From: Flavobacteriales bacterium UBA1937
GTDB taxonomy: Bacteria > Bacteroidota > Bacteroidia > Flavobacteriales > Weeksellaceae
DNA: 60,248 nucleotides
NCBI GenBank assembly: GCA_002337005.1
Contig: DDFD01000079.1
Coordinates: 1 to 60,248, forward strand
Reading direction: 5' to 3'
How positions within the stretch are numbered: the first letter of the stretch is position 1; every line of letters starts with the position of its first letter. This document shows positions 1 through 8,867 of this stretch, one piece after another. The notes below the pieces were generated by a model. The model had not been told where the DNA came from. It did no database searches and saw only the letters and a list, made by a program, of their open reading frames with translations. Made by a program: the position numbers and the translations under genes.

Positions 1-18
1 TAACAATAACTTGTATTT

Positions 19-38
19 AATATGATTTACATCATATT
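19..38. promoter_or_regulatory. Candidate Crp/Fnr-family binding site
   Basis: An 8-bp dyad with a 4-nt spacer, AATATGAT-TTAC-ATCATATT, contains the Fnr-like core TGAT-N4-ATCA. It lies about 90 bp beyond the 3' end of a Crp/Fnr regulator gene, so it most likely serves a gene off the left edge. The match to the family consensus is seen directly; binding is inferred. Confidence 0.5.
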
Positions 39-80
39 ATAAAAATAAGTTGAAATTTCCCTTTTAATCTAGTACCTATA

Positions 81-106
81 AAAAAAACACCTCAAAAAAG
101 GTGTTA
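81..106 (-). terminator. Rho-independent terminator of the Crp/Fnr gene
   Basis: Read on the minus strand this is a 6-bp stem (AACACC/GGTGTT) with an 8-nt T-rich loop followed by a run of seven T. It starts 20 bp after the stop codon of the Crp/Fnr gene. Confidence 0.75.
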
Positions 107-125
107 AATGATGATAATATAAAAG

Positions 126-806
126 TTAAACAAAATCTAACTTCAATTTCTCTAAATCTGCAATCTTTATTCGTTTTCCTGAAAATATGAGGATATTTTC
201 GTTTTCCATTTCTGAAATTACCCGATGCATAGTTTCATAGGTTGTTCCTATATATGCCGCCAAATCTGTCTTGGTTAGTTCAGCTTTTAAAACATTGTCT
301 TTATCAAGCCCTAAATGATCGATAAAATATAAAAGGTTAACGATAAAACGTTCCTTTACAGACAACTGAAATAAACTTCCCATCTTTTGTTCAGACCAGT
401 GCAGTTCCTCTGCGTAAAACATCATCAATTCATAAGCAAAAGTATTATTGGTTTTCAACAAGGTTTTAAAAAAATCCAGTTCTACAAAGCAGAGAACAGA
501 ATCTATCATTGCCATGGCAGAAATTGGAGAAAGTGAATTAGCCCTTGAAATTCCGCGGTGTCCGACTATATCGCCTTTTTTACCAAATCTCACAATCATT
601 TCACGCTCTCCCCAATGCTTATGAACTTTTACAAAACCATCCTGTATAAAGTAAACTCCTGACATCTCATTCCCTTCCTCTATGAATTTTTGCCCCTTTT
701 TAACCTTGATCAAAAACCTTTTTAGGTCAATCATCTGCCACCAATCCTGCGTTATGTTTTGACACATAAAACACGTATGACTACATTCACTTAATTTTTT
801 ATTCAT
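126..806 (-). CDS. Crp/Fnr family transcriptional regulator
   Basis: This encodes a 226-residue cytoplasmic regulator. Residues about 20-140 form a cyclic-nucleotide-type beta-roll (GxxFIEEGNEMSGVYFIQDG-like stretch), followed by a dimerisation helix and a C-terminal winged helix-turn-helix containing DLAAYIGTTYETMHRVISEM. I chose the ATG at 806 rather than 869: the upstream 21 codons are not family-like, and MNKKLSECSHTCFMC fits a natural N-terminus. That N-terminus is cysteine-rich (C8, C12, C15), as in Fnr-type redox sensors, though a cluster is not proven. The neighbour is an nrdG remnant; nrdDG genes are commonly Fnr-controlled, so an oxygen-response role is plausible. A terminator follows the stop. 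Confidence 0.85.
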   Translation of the reverse strand: MNKKLSECSHTCFMCQNITQDWWQMIDLKRFLIKVKKGQKFIEEGNEMSGVYFIQDGFVKVHKHWGEREMIVRFGKKGDIVGHRGISRANSLSPISAMAMIDSVLCFVELDFFKTLLKTNNTFAYELMMFYAEELHWSEQKMGSLFQLSVKERFIVNLLYFIDHLGLDKDNVLKAELTKTDLAAYIGTTYETMHRVISEMENENILIFSGKRIKIADLEKLKLDFV

Positions 807-895
807 AGTTGAAAACTGAAGGATGTACTGCAAATGTAGATGAATACACTTTGAATAACAAATAAACACATTAAAATGCGTCTTGGCTTAAAAGA

Positions 896-1259
896 TTAGT
901 GAAGAAAATATTTGTTTAATATTTCTCCAGATCTTAAATCTTTTAATATTTGATTCGTTTTTAACTTATCGAGTCCACCTAAACTTGAAATCCATTTTCC
1001 CGTTTTAATGAAATCAAGAATATTTAGTAATTCAGGGTATTTTCTTTGGATTTGTTTTTCATTCAAACCCGTGTACAAAGCGACTTTTAAACTAATTTTT
1101 TTATAATATTTATTAAAATTAGCAACTCCATTCTCCACCCATAAAAATTACACATGTAATTGTTTCACTATATTTTAAAAGTAATTTTTCAAACGTCTCG
1201 GGATTTAGTATTTTTCCATTTTCTGGATTCCAGAGATGCTCAGAATGACAAAGAGGAAA
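896..1259 (-). pseudogene. nrdG: nrdG remnant: anaerobic ribonucleotide reductase activating protein
   Basis: Two minus-strand frames together read as the C-terminal two thirds of NrdG. The first (about 1259 to 1130) gives PLCHSEHLWNPENG and then FMGGEW. The second (1138-896) gives ALYTGL, DFIKTGKW and GGLDKLKTNQ, ending in GEILNKYF. In the family, CHS...WNP follows the radical-SAM cysteines, GGEW is the SAM-binding motif, and the protein makes the glycyl radical in NrdD. Here a frameshift near 1130 breaks the frame, and the N-terminal part with the CxxxCxxC motif is missing. The loss is exactly where the serine-recombinase remnant begins, so this gene is dead. No nrdD is visible in the window. 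Confidence 0.75.
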
Positions 1260-1956
1260 GAAAAATGTTTATTATTACTACCATTGTAATTCCATATGTG
1301 GTTACAGGCATAGTTCCAGTAAAGTAAACTTGGCATTTGAAAATGAACTCCTTAAATAAGAATATCATGATGGAATTAATAAATTACTAAAAGAAGTCAT
1401 CTTAACAAATTTTAAATACATACAGAAAAATATTGATCTTCAGAAAAAAGAAATTTCTGAGCAGATTGTTAATTTGAATAATCGTTTAGATAGCGCAAGA
1501 GAAAAATATTTACAAGATCGATTAGATTTTGATGATTATCAGATTATCAAAAATGAAAGTAAGCAGAAAATTGATAATTTAGAAATGGCCTTGCAAAATC
1601 AAAAACTTTCAAGTAAAAATACTGATATAAAAGTTAAACTTGAACAAGTACTGGATATTTTGCCAAACTTTTCTCAACTGTATATAAAAGGCGATAATTA
1701 TACAAAAAGTTCGATATTGTGTTCGATATTGGCTGAAAAATTGGGATTTCAAGAAACAGCATTTCGAACACCTAAATTGAATTCAGCATTAGCTCAAATA
1801 CTATTGATTAGCAATCAATTACGAAGTAAAAAAAAAGGAAAAACCACTCCTAAAAGTAATTTTTCCCGCCAAGTGACCCCGGAGGTTCATTTTTCGAACA
1901 CATTTATAGAAGATTTGGATAAACTTGCTACACTCTCATCATTCATTATCTCATAA
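1255..1956 (+). pseudogene. Remnant of a large serine recombinase (C-terminal part)
   Basis: The plus frame from about 1255 reads KKNVYYYYHCNSICGYRH, the zinc-ribbon end of large serine recombinases, then an N-E-L-L-K segment, an in-frame TAA at 1357-1359, and a long coiled-coil stretch (residues LNNRLDSAREKYLQDRLDFD region) ending at 1956. The catalytic N-terminal resolvase domain and the recombinase domain are absent; only the zinc ribbon and coiled-coil remain. A TTG-initiated piece from 1474 stays open, but it would be a fragment only. This is debris of a mobile element that cut into nrdG. Confidence 0.75.
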
Positions 1957-2063
1957 AACATTATCTTACGGTATATAATTCTTTTTCGGGTAACTTCATA
2001 TTTCTTTCATTTTTTTAAGATTAAATAGTTAAATTACAGATTCTAACCATAAAACTCAACACA

Positions 2064-3474
2064 ATGAATAAAAGACTATTATCATTGATTTTTTTCTGTT
2101 TGTATAATATGACGTTTGCTCACGTAGAAAAAAAAGGAGAGAATGCATGTAATGATTCTACAACGATTAAAGAATTCAGACAGATTCTTAATTTACAATT
2201 TTCAAAAATAATTACTGGAAGTAATTTTTCTACTTTTGGTAACTATGCTTCGATTAAAACCACAGAAGAAACTTTAGGTTTTTCAGCTAGTATTTTAAGA
2301 AAAAATGGCAATATATTAACTCTTAAAGCTTCTGGCGGTGCTAGTGAGGGAATTTCAGGTTTTTTCGATAATAGCAAACTGAATACCAATATTTCGGGAG
2401 ATTAACATATCATATCCTTATCAATCCTTTTAGTAACAAAAGTATTAAACGAAATTCTTTCGAACGTGATAGATTAAAAACAGAATATCAAAAAACCGAA
2501 GATACCTATAGAGCTGATACTATTGCTAATAATCATAAGAAAGAATTGTTAGATTTAAAAGTGAAAATAGAAAAATTTAATATTAAAAAAAAATAACATT
2601 AACACTTCGCTGAATACTGTTTTATCTCAGCTTAAATTAAATGAATCTGAAAAATTACAATTGAAAAGAGACAGCCTTTTGTATGAAGTCGAAAAAAATG
2701 AATTAGATCTCAACATCGCAGAAAGACAGAAAAAAGAATTTGAATCTGAAGAGTATTTTCTGGCAGCAAGAGAAAAGATTGATGAAGCATTTGACAAAGC
2801 AAAAGAAGACAACAATTCTAAAGTAGTCAATCAAGCAATAGCAGGAATAAATATATATTGGATCTCCATTGGTTACGGTATCAGAAACGATGGCTTTAAA
2901 TTATTTAATTCAACTTTAGATTTTTCAAATCAAATACAAAAAAAAGAAGCTTTAACCCATACTTTTAACATTGCTATTTCACATTACAATTGGAACATTG
3001 TCAAAAATAATACATTTTGGTCTGCAGGAGCGAGCGTTAAAGCGGGGAATAATTTTACAAATCTTGACAACATTAAAGTGAAAGATTTTGAAGATATAAC
3101 TACCAATCCAACTAGCTTACTCAGAACAGAGCGTATATAAAGGTGTATTTGAAGATAATCTTAAAGAGCTAAAACTATTTTTCGATTATTATAATTTTTT
3201 TAAAGTGTCTGGAAGTAATAATATTGCCATTCACTTAAGACCGGCATTACTAGTTAGAGAAAATAACAAGCCAAATTCTTCTGTATGGACAGGCATTGTC
3301 TTACCATTCAAAAAAGCAGACGATATCTCATAATTTGTAAATCTCGAAATTTTCTATTGTCTTAATGATATTTTTAATACTTCTGACAGTAAAAATAGTT
3401 TGATAGCCAGAAATACCATTGGCTTATCAGCAACTTTTCCTATTAATTTTTACCAAACTAAAACTAATAACTAA
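2064..3474 (+). pseudogene. Frameshifted secreted coiled-coil/beta-rich protein, unknown family
   Basis: Four plus-strand segments join into one protein of about 460 residues. Residues 1-113 (2064-2405) start with the signal peptide MNKRLLSLIFFCLYNMTFAH. A second frame (about 2400-2596) begins YFGRLTYHILINPF and goes into a charged coiled coil. A third (about 2590-3140) continues the coiled coil (LNESEKLQLKRDS) and then a beta-rich part with IYWISIGYGIRNDGF. A fourth (about 3125-3474) has VYKGVFEDNLKELKLFFDYY and an in-frame TAA near 3330. It ends with alternating strands typical of outer-membrane or surface proteins. Three frameshifts and one stop mark it as decayed. I do not recognise the family. 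Confidence 0.65.
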
Positions 3475-3476
3475 CT

Positions 3477-3833
3477 ATGATTTATTTCCAAGTAGTATGT
3501 CCTCAGCACAACTTTCAAAGCAACCTCTTTGTAAAAAGAATTGATGCCATACGAAGTGCAACAGCACATAGAAAAGCAAAACCAGGATTGCATAATATTC
3601 AAATTTTAGAAGTTTGGATAGCAAATGAAAATATTCAGGTTCGATCTACGGAAAATCTGAAATAGAACTGATAAACTATATATTTGAATGTATCAAATTA
3701 AAATATAAGAAACTGATTATCTATAATTATCCTAAGTTTTTTTTATTTAATGGTAAAGGTTCAAATATGGAGTTTTTAATTAAGTTCATATCTGAACCTT
3801 TACATAAAAAGAATACAACTAATTGTAATTCTT
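3477..3833 (+). pseudogene. Possible degenerate ORF, unknown
   Basis: An ATG ORF (3477-3665) starts 3 bp after the stop of the preceding pseudogene. It encodes a basic, methionine-poor protein beginning MIYFQVVCPQHNFQSNLFVK. Near 3640-3650 the protein-like reading moves to another frame (YGKSEIELINYIFECIKLK and onward) and runs to a TAA at 3833. The tail has plausible alternating hydrophobic/charged composition. I cannot name a family, and it may be non-coding sequence that happens to be open. Confidence 0.3.
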
Positions 3834-3953
3834 AAGTACAGTTCTTATTCCAAACAAATAAAATACTAACACCTATATTTTCTCGTCCTTATAGTTTAGT
3901 TATGTCTAAAGACATAATAGGGATTGGCTAATTCTTGGTGTAGTTGACATATA

Positions 3954-6838
3954 TTAATAGAATTCTTCCATAAAATCTCTTCTTTGCTCGTATTCAATGT
4001 CTTGTTTCTTCCAAATAATTTTTTGTTCAAAATGATCAATATGCTCAGAGTAGTCTAAAATATCTGGCAAGGTATTTATCATTTTAATAATGTCCTGATA
4101 AAATTCAATTTTCTTTTGAATTATTGGTACCCTACTACCCGACCAACTTTCTGTTCTTCCAAAATTAATTTTCTTAGTTACTTCAATATTTTTATTAACA
4201 AAAAGAAATTCCTTAAAATAATCTATAAACCAAGCGTTGAAATTATGATAGACTACTTCGGAAAGCATAATTAAAACTTTTTCATTATCATTATGTTTCC
4301 GTATAAGGTGTAAAATTAGATTCTTCATTTTTTCTGTAGCATTCTCCTCAGCGCTTGTATGTCTGAATAATGAATAGATATCTTCTTCAATTAAAAAAGA
4401 AAATTGTTCTTTTTCTATTGCTGTTAATAACAAATCTTCTATGAGTTCTCCATATTCTTCATACTCCCATAATGCATCGGTATTGATATTTTCCAATCTA
4501 ATTCTTGATGAATAACTTAATCCAATTTTACCATTCTTTAAGCTATCATTAAGGAAGTTATGATCAATATCTAAAATTGCTTTTAACTCTTTCCCCCTGT
4601 AATCAAAATGAGGGTCTATTTCATACTGAGACCAAAATGAATCTTTTAGAAGCTGTGTATGATGAGTAAAATAAGAAGCACATTCTTCACAAAAATGTAG
4701 TCCGAAATCACGCGTTGTCTTACGTGGATTTTCAAGAATTATACTTGTGAGGTAAGTTATGATATTATGATTTTCTAACTTAGGTTTATCACTTTTATAC
4801 CTGCTAAACACATTATCATATTTTAAATAATCTAGCATACGATGAATGTATAAATATTCATTTTTACTTTGGAAAACCTGTATTAATATATTTAAGAATG
4901 ACTCATTGACTTGTTCATCTGGTATCATTGTTACCAATACAGATTCCCAATATGGTTTCCCTTTAAAATCATATTCATTCATTAGATTTAAAAGTTCATT
5001 TGCTGTCATAATCTTTTCACTCATAGTTACATTCATAACAAATGCACGTAAAGGATAGGATACTTTACCACTAAAAAACAATCTTAATGCACTTTCAAAT
5101 TCTGATTTACTTTTCCTTGCAATTATAGAATAGATATCAGTAATTGCGCCTTCTATATGCCACGCATTACTATCTTTTTGCTGATTGTAGAGCTCATCAA
5201 CATTTAAAAAAAACTTCTCCAGATTCTGCCAATCATTCTCATTGACAAATTTTTCAAATTCTTGCCTTTTTTCCTTTTCACTTTCCTCAATTGACTTATC
5301 TCGTCTATATTCCCAACTCGCTGTTATAAATTTTGAAAGTTTTATAATGTCGGATTCAATAAACCCATTCCAACTATCTGGGAAATCTACGCCCGCATCT
5401 TTCAAATGTTTGGCAAGAACATTCACAAACTTACAATGAGCATACTGATTATTATCTAATTTTTTTGAAATCCAATCTTCATATATTGGAAGTTCTTCTA
5501 CAAAAATAGTCTTGTCAATATCTCCACCAGGACGTACAATTTTATTCAACAGTTTTTGAAACTGTTCGTTTTCAACATCATACAACTCATAAGCTTTGTT
5601 AAGGATACGATTTCTTAACGCAATTAAAGAGTCAGATTTAAATAATCTAAAGTTCAAAATTGTAAATGCTGAACCTTTTGCTGAACCGAATTCTGTAAAT
5701 TCCCAACCCAGCAATTTTTCCGATACATTTAGAAAAATGCCGTTGGCAATTAATTTTTCTACATCAGTCAATTTTTCATTTAACAGCACATCAAATAAGA
5801 TATTCTGGCGCAAATAACCTTTTTCTAAATCTTCAACTCTATAACTAAAATAGTCATTTACGAATTTTAAAACTTCAGGTATACGACTTGGATTCTTCGC
5901 TACCATCTTTAATGTTAATTCTAGTGATGGAACTAATAATTCATTTGGATGATTCCAAAAATTGCGTAGTAATTCAAAATGTTTAGTCGCTTTTGTATGG
6001 TCGTTATGAACGTAACTAAATTCAAACTTTTCAGGATATTCTTCTTGAGAAAGTCCGTTAATCCATTTTTTTAAATAGATTAAACAATCCCGTCCTTTAT
6101 AAAACCAAAAAAGACTGTAAAATTCATAAAATTCTTTGTCAGATTTTAACTGTGAAATTACCTCCTGCAAATGAGGCAAGACTAGGTCTTTTACGTGAAA
6201 ATAAGCAAACGTATTATTTATATCAATGAGTGTAGCACTAATTCTATGTGAATATTTTTCAATGAAAGCCATTATCCAATTTGCATAATTAATAACAGCG
6301 GACTTCTTATCAGTAAAACATTTGTAAAAAGCATAGGTAGCCAAAACTTGGTCTGATACTTTTACAATTTCTTCAGAATAAACATCAAGAATTTCACTAT
6401 TATGAAGCTCCATTATTGCTGACCATAATTCATTCCAATCAATTCCAAATTTGGTTAATAAAACATCCTTCAGTTCTTCATTATTTCTATCCAAAACTCC
6501 AAAAAAAGTTACAATTGCCAATGATTTGAGAATGATGGGTTTATTAAATATTCCTATTTCTTCAGATATCTTTTTAAAATATTTTTCATAAAGCAACACA
6601 GGGCTATCCAAATAATTAGTTTCTGCTTCTGGGAAAACTGAATTAGTTGCCATCAAAGCTACTCTGGCATTTCCTTTTGCTAATTCAACGATTTTTCTTT
6701 TAATGTCTGGATAATGCTTCAAATTAGGTAAGGCAGCAATAATTATTTTTCCAATTTCCTCATCCTTAAACTCTTTTATATTTAATTCTCTATGCGTGTA
6801 ATTTTCAAGAGTATGCGAAACTTGTTTTTTCACATAGT
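3954..6838 (-). pseudogene. 5'-truncated large STAND-like NTPase/helical-repeat protein
   Basis: The open frame (977 codons if read from an ATG at 6887) encodes a large cytoplasmic, mostly helical protein. Its N-terminal part has KRKIVELAKGNARVALMA, resembling the segment just after the P-loop module in STAND-type ATPases; the rest is a long helical-repeat-like sensor region. No Walker A or B motif is present, so the ATPase core is missing. The first 16 or so codons (6887 to about 6838) are an IS3-type transposase sequence read out of frame, so that ATG is not the native start. STAND proteins often act in phage defence, but that role is only an inference here. The gene is probably non-functional. 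Confidence 0.5.
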
Positions 6839-7059
6839 CTCTCCAGAAAGACGCTTTTTGCCTACCTCGATAAACTCTTTGTTCCATTTGTAGAAGGTGA
6901 ACTCCTGAAAAGCATATTTTCGGCAGAGTTAGGCAATGGATGTTTCTATTCTGAGTGCATCATAACAAGGATTTTTTGCTCAGCCGTGAAAATTCTTCTG
7001 ATTTTTCTTCTGATGTCTTTCAGATAAGTCTCCGGCGTGGACTTCTTTTCTGTTCTCAT
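6838..7059 (-). mobile_element. IS3-family orfA transposase remnant
   Basis: From the ATG at 7059 the minus strand reads MRTEKKSTPETYLKDIRRK and then FTAEQKILVMM, the start of IS3-type orfA proteins. After a frameshift it continues with ETSIA, an in-frame TAA, LCRKYAFQ, then FYKWNKEFIEVGKKRLSGET, the helix-turn-helix and following block of orfA. Homology stops at about 6838, exactly where the STAND-like sequence starts. OrfB (the DDE domain) and the second IS end are absent. This is a fragment left by an insertion followed by deletion. Confidence 0.75.
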
Positions 7060-7159
7060 AATATTCAAATTCAATTATTAAATGATTACAAAAAGCACTA
7101 TCTTAATTTTAGTTTAAATCAATACACTTTTTGCTGACGATTTACACTAATTTTTAAAT

Positions 7160-8011
7160 TCATTTTTTATAGTTTTTTTTAATTATTTTACCCTCTTTAT
7201 TGGCTCGATAATATAAGAATATACCGATTAATAATAAAAAAAGAACCGTTACACAAGAACCCTCAATACCAACTGCCCCACCAGTAAATATTATCGGACC
7301 TTCAAACCTTGATTTAATAATTGTTCCCAAATTATTTAATCCCGTTAGATTTGAGCCATAAAATGGTTGCGCAAAATTCCAGCCAAGATGAAAGAAAAAA
7401 GGCAGCCAAATTCTTTTCGTATAAATAAAAAGCATCGACATCGTAAACCCCCAACACAAATCAAAAAAAAGGCTAAATAGATTGGCATTTGGATTAAAAA
7501 CGTGCGATGTTTCAATTAACATAGAAATTACCAATGCAATGTGAGTCCCAAGCCATTTTTCTAATTCACGTAAAATTAATCCTCTATGAAAAAGATCCTC
7601 AATTAATGCAGCAACTACTAAAGTTGTAAATAATCTTATAGGATATTTGGCGGTTGATATTTCAATGAATTTATAGTATCCTAATAAATAGAGAATAAAA
7701 ATAGACAATGAAATGGTTAAAAATCCTACTGCAAAACCCCCAAACATTTCTTTTGCTAAATATTTTACAGAAAGTTCTTTTACTTCTCTTTTATCATAAA
7801 AACGGAAAAGGAAGTAATAGCTAAGCAATAGAGTAAAAAACGAAATAATATGAATAAATGGGGCAGCATAATCTTTGTTTTGAATTAAGCTGTAGAATAT
7901 TGGCTTTAAAATAAAATTTTGAGTTCCTACAAAAATTGAAAAGCAAATAGTAATTCCCAAAATAATTTTTGTAATTGGGAAATACAAGATTTTTTTGATT
8001 AATTGATTCAT
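7160..8011 (-). CDS. CPBP family intramembrane glutamic endopeptidase
   Basis: This encodes a 283-residue inner-membrane protein with about seven hydrophobic segments, of the CAAX-protease/bacteriocin-processing (CPBP, Abi) family. Family motif 1 appears as IEDLFHRG (E138, D139, R143), motif 2 as the H170 region (ETSHVFN) and motif 3 as FFHLGWN (H208, N212). The usual EExxxR has an aspartate in place of the second glutamate, which may still be compatible with activity. The substrate is unknown. The start is MNQLIKKI; the nearest upstream gene is over 300 bp away, so it has its own promoter region. The tail is basic (KEGKIIKKNYKK). Confidence 0.8.
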   Translation of the reverse strand: MNQLIKKILYFPITKIILGITICFSIFVGTQNFILKPIFYSLIQNKDYAAPFIHIISFFTLLLSYYFLFRFYDKREVKELSVKYLAKEMFGGFAVGFLTISLSIFILYLLGYYKFIEISTAKYPIRLFTTLVVAALIEDLFHRGLILRELEKWLGTHIALVISMLIETSHVFNPNANLFSLFFDLCWGFTMSMLFIYTKRIWLPFFFHLGWNFAQPFYGSNLTGLNNLGTIIKSRFEGPIIFTGGAVGIEGSCVTVLFLLLIGIFLYYRANKEGKIIKKNYKK

Positions 8012-8184
8012 GATTGATTAAAGAATTGATTAAAGACTAGAGGAAAAGAATTCGAAATTGTAACAAAAAAACGATTTTAATTTCTCCTTTTTTTAGACTT
8101 ACTGCTTACAACCCAATATAGCAATAGATATCACGGCAAAATAGAATGATAAACGGCAAATCATTATAAACAAGCTTAAAATGC

Positions 8185-8204
8185 GTTTACAATTAATTGT
8201 AAAC
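8185..8204. promoter_or_regulatory. Perfect 20-bp palindrome upstream of the CPBP gene
   Basis: GTTTACAATTAATTGTAAAC is a perfect palindrome, 174 bp upstream of the CPBP gene start in a 335-bp gene-free stretch. It has the size and symmetry of a dimeric repressor operator. No regulator is assigned. Confidence 0.4.
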
Positions 8205-8229
8205 AATTGAAGAGAAAAAATCACTAAAG

Positions 8230-8298
8230 GAATGCGAGATTTCTTATTTTTTCAATACTTTTCAAAATAGTTTTTAAAGTATTGAAAATCTTGCATTC
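8230..8298. repeat. Long imperfect inverted repeat (hairpin)
   Basis: The inner arms TTTTCAATACTTT (8249-8261) and AAAGTATTGAAAA (8276-8288) are perfect complements with a 14-nt spacer. The outer arms GAATGCGAGATTT and TCTTGCATTC extend the pairing apart from a bulge of about 9 nt on the left. The element lies 50 bp beyond the stop of the lipocalin-like gene and could end its transcript, or be a small mobile hairpin. Confidence 0.5.
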
Positions 8299-8347
8299 AA
8301 AATATATTCAAAAAGTATTTACAAATTTTCATATAGAAAATCCACGA

Positions 8348-8845
8348 TTATTTATTCCTTACAAGTTTACTGATGCTGTATGCTTTTGTGTAAAAAGGAT
8401 GTAGCACATTATCCTTGGATAAAACGCTGGTGCATTTTAGAACCAAAGTATCTCCTGAATAGGTTACGTCAAATTTCGCAACACCGTTTACGAATTTCGG
8501 ATTTAGCCCATATTCTGCTTCTGTAAAAAGATGACCATCCTTAAAGTAAAATTTTCCTGTATTTATAACAGTGCGGTTCATTCTGTTAAGTTTTTCTTCA
8601 TCTGTCATAACCCATGAAACACCATTTGAATCATCGCTTGACCAACAGAAACTATACAGTTTACCAGCAAAAATTACGTGACTCTGTTTGGGGAAAACGC
8701 TTGATTTAGTGCCATCATTATTAATATTTTCAACTTTGACAATCTTCCATGAACCATCAATTGAACGTGGTTTCCATAAATTAAAACTTGATACAGAAAG
8801 TATGGCAATTAAGCCTAAAACTACTGATAACGATTGTAATTTCAT
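8348..8845 (-). CDS. Secreted lipocalin-like protein
   Basis: This encodes 165 residues with an N-terminal signal/anchor (MKLQSLSVVLGLIAILSVSS) and then a beta-rich body starting IDGSWKIVKVEN, the usual entry strand of lipocalin-like domains in Bacteroidota. GKFYFKDGHLFTEAEY and SGDTLVLKC are further strands. I chose the ATG at 8845, not 8890: the upstream codons overlap the end of the preceding gene and destroy the signal peptide. The ligand is unknown. It is probably cotranscribed with the beta-helix gene upstream (22-bp gap). The domain call rests on fold pattern only. Confidence 0.6.
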   Translation of the reverse strand: MKLQSLSVVLGLIAILSVSSFNLWKPRSIDGSWKIVKVENINNDGTKSSVFPKQSHVIFAGKLYSFCWSSDDSNGVSWVMTDEEKLNRMNRTVINTGKFYFKDGHLFTEAEYGLNPKFVNGVAKFDVTYSGDTLVLKCTSVLSKDNVLHPFYTKAYSISKLVRNK

Positions 8846-8867
8846 ATTTTTAAAGAGTTTTTTAATT

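Noticed and set aside
3900..3917. TTATGTCT-AA-AGACATAA palindrome as a terminator of the STAND-like gene
   Set aside because: The 2-nt spacer cannot form a stable loop and no T-run follows; it may be a chance dyad.
6839..6887. ATG at 6887 as the native start of the STAND-like protein
   Set aside because: The same bases in another frame encode WNKEFIEVGKKRLSG of an IS3-type transposase, so these codons come from the IS.
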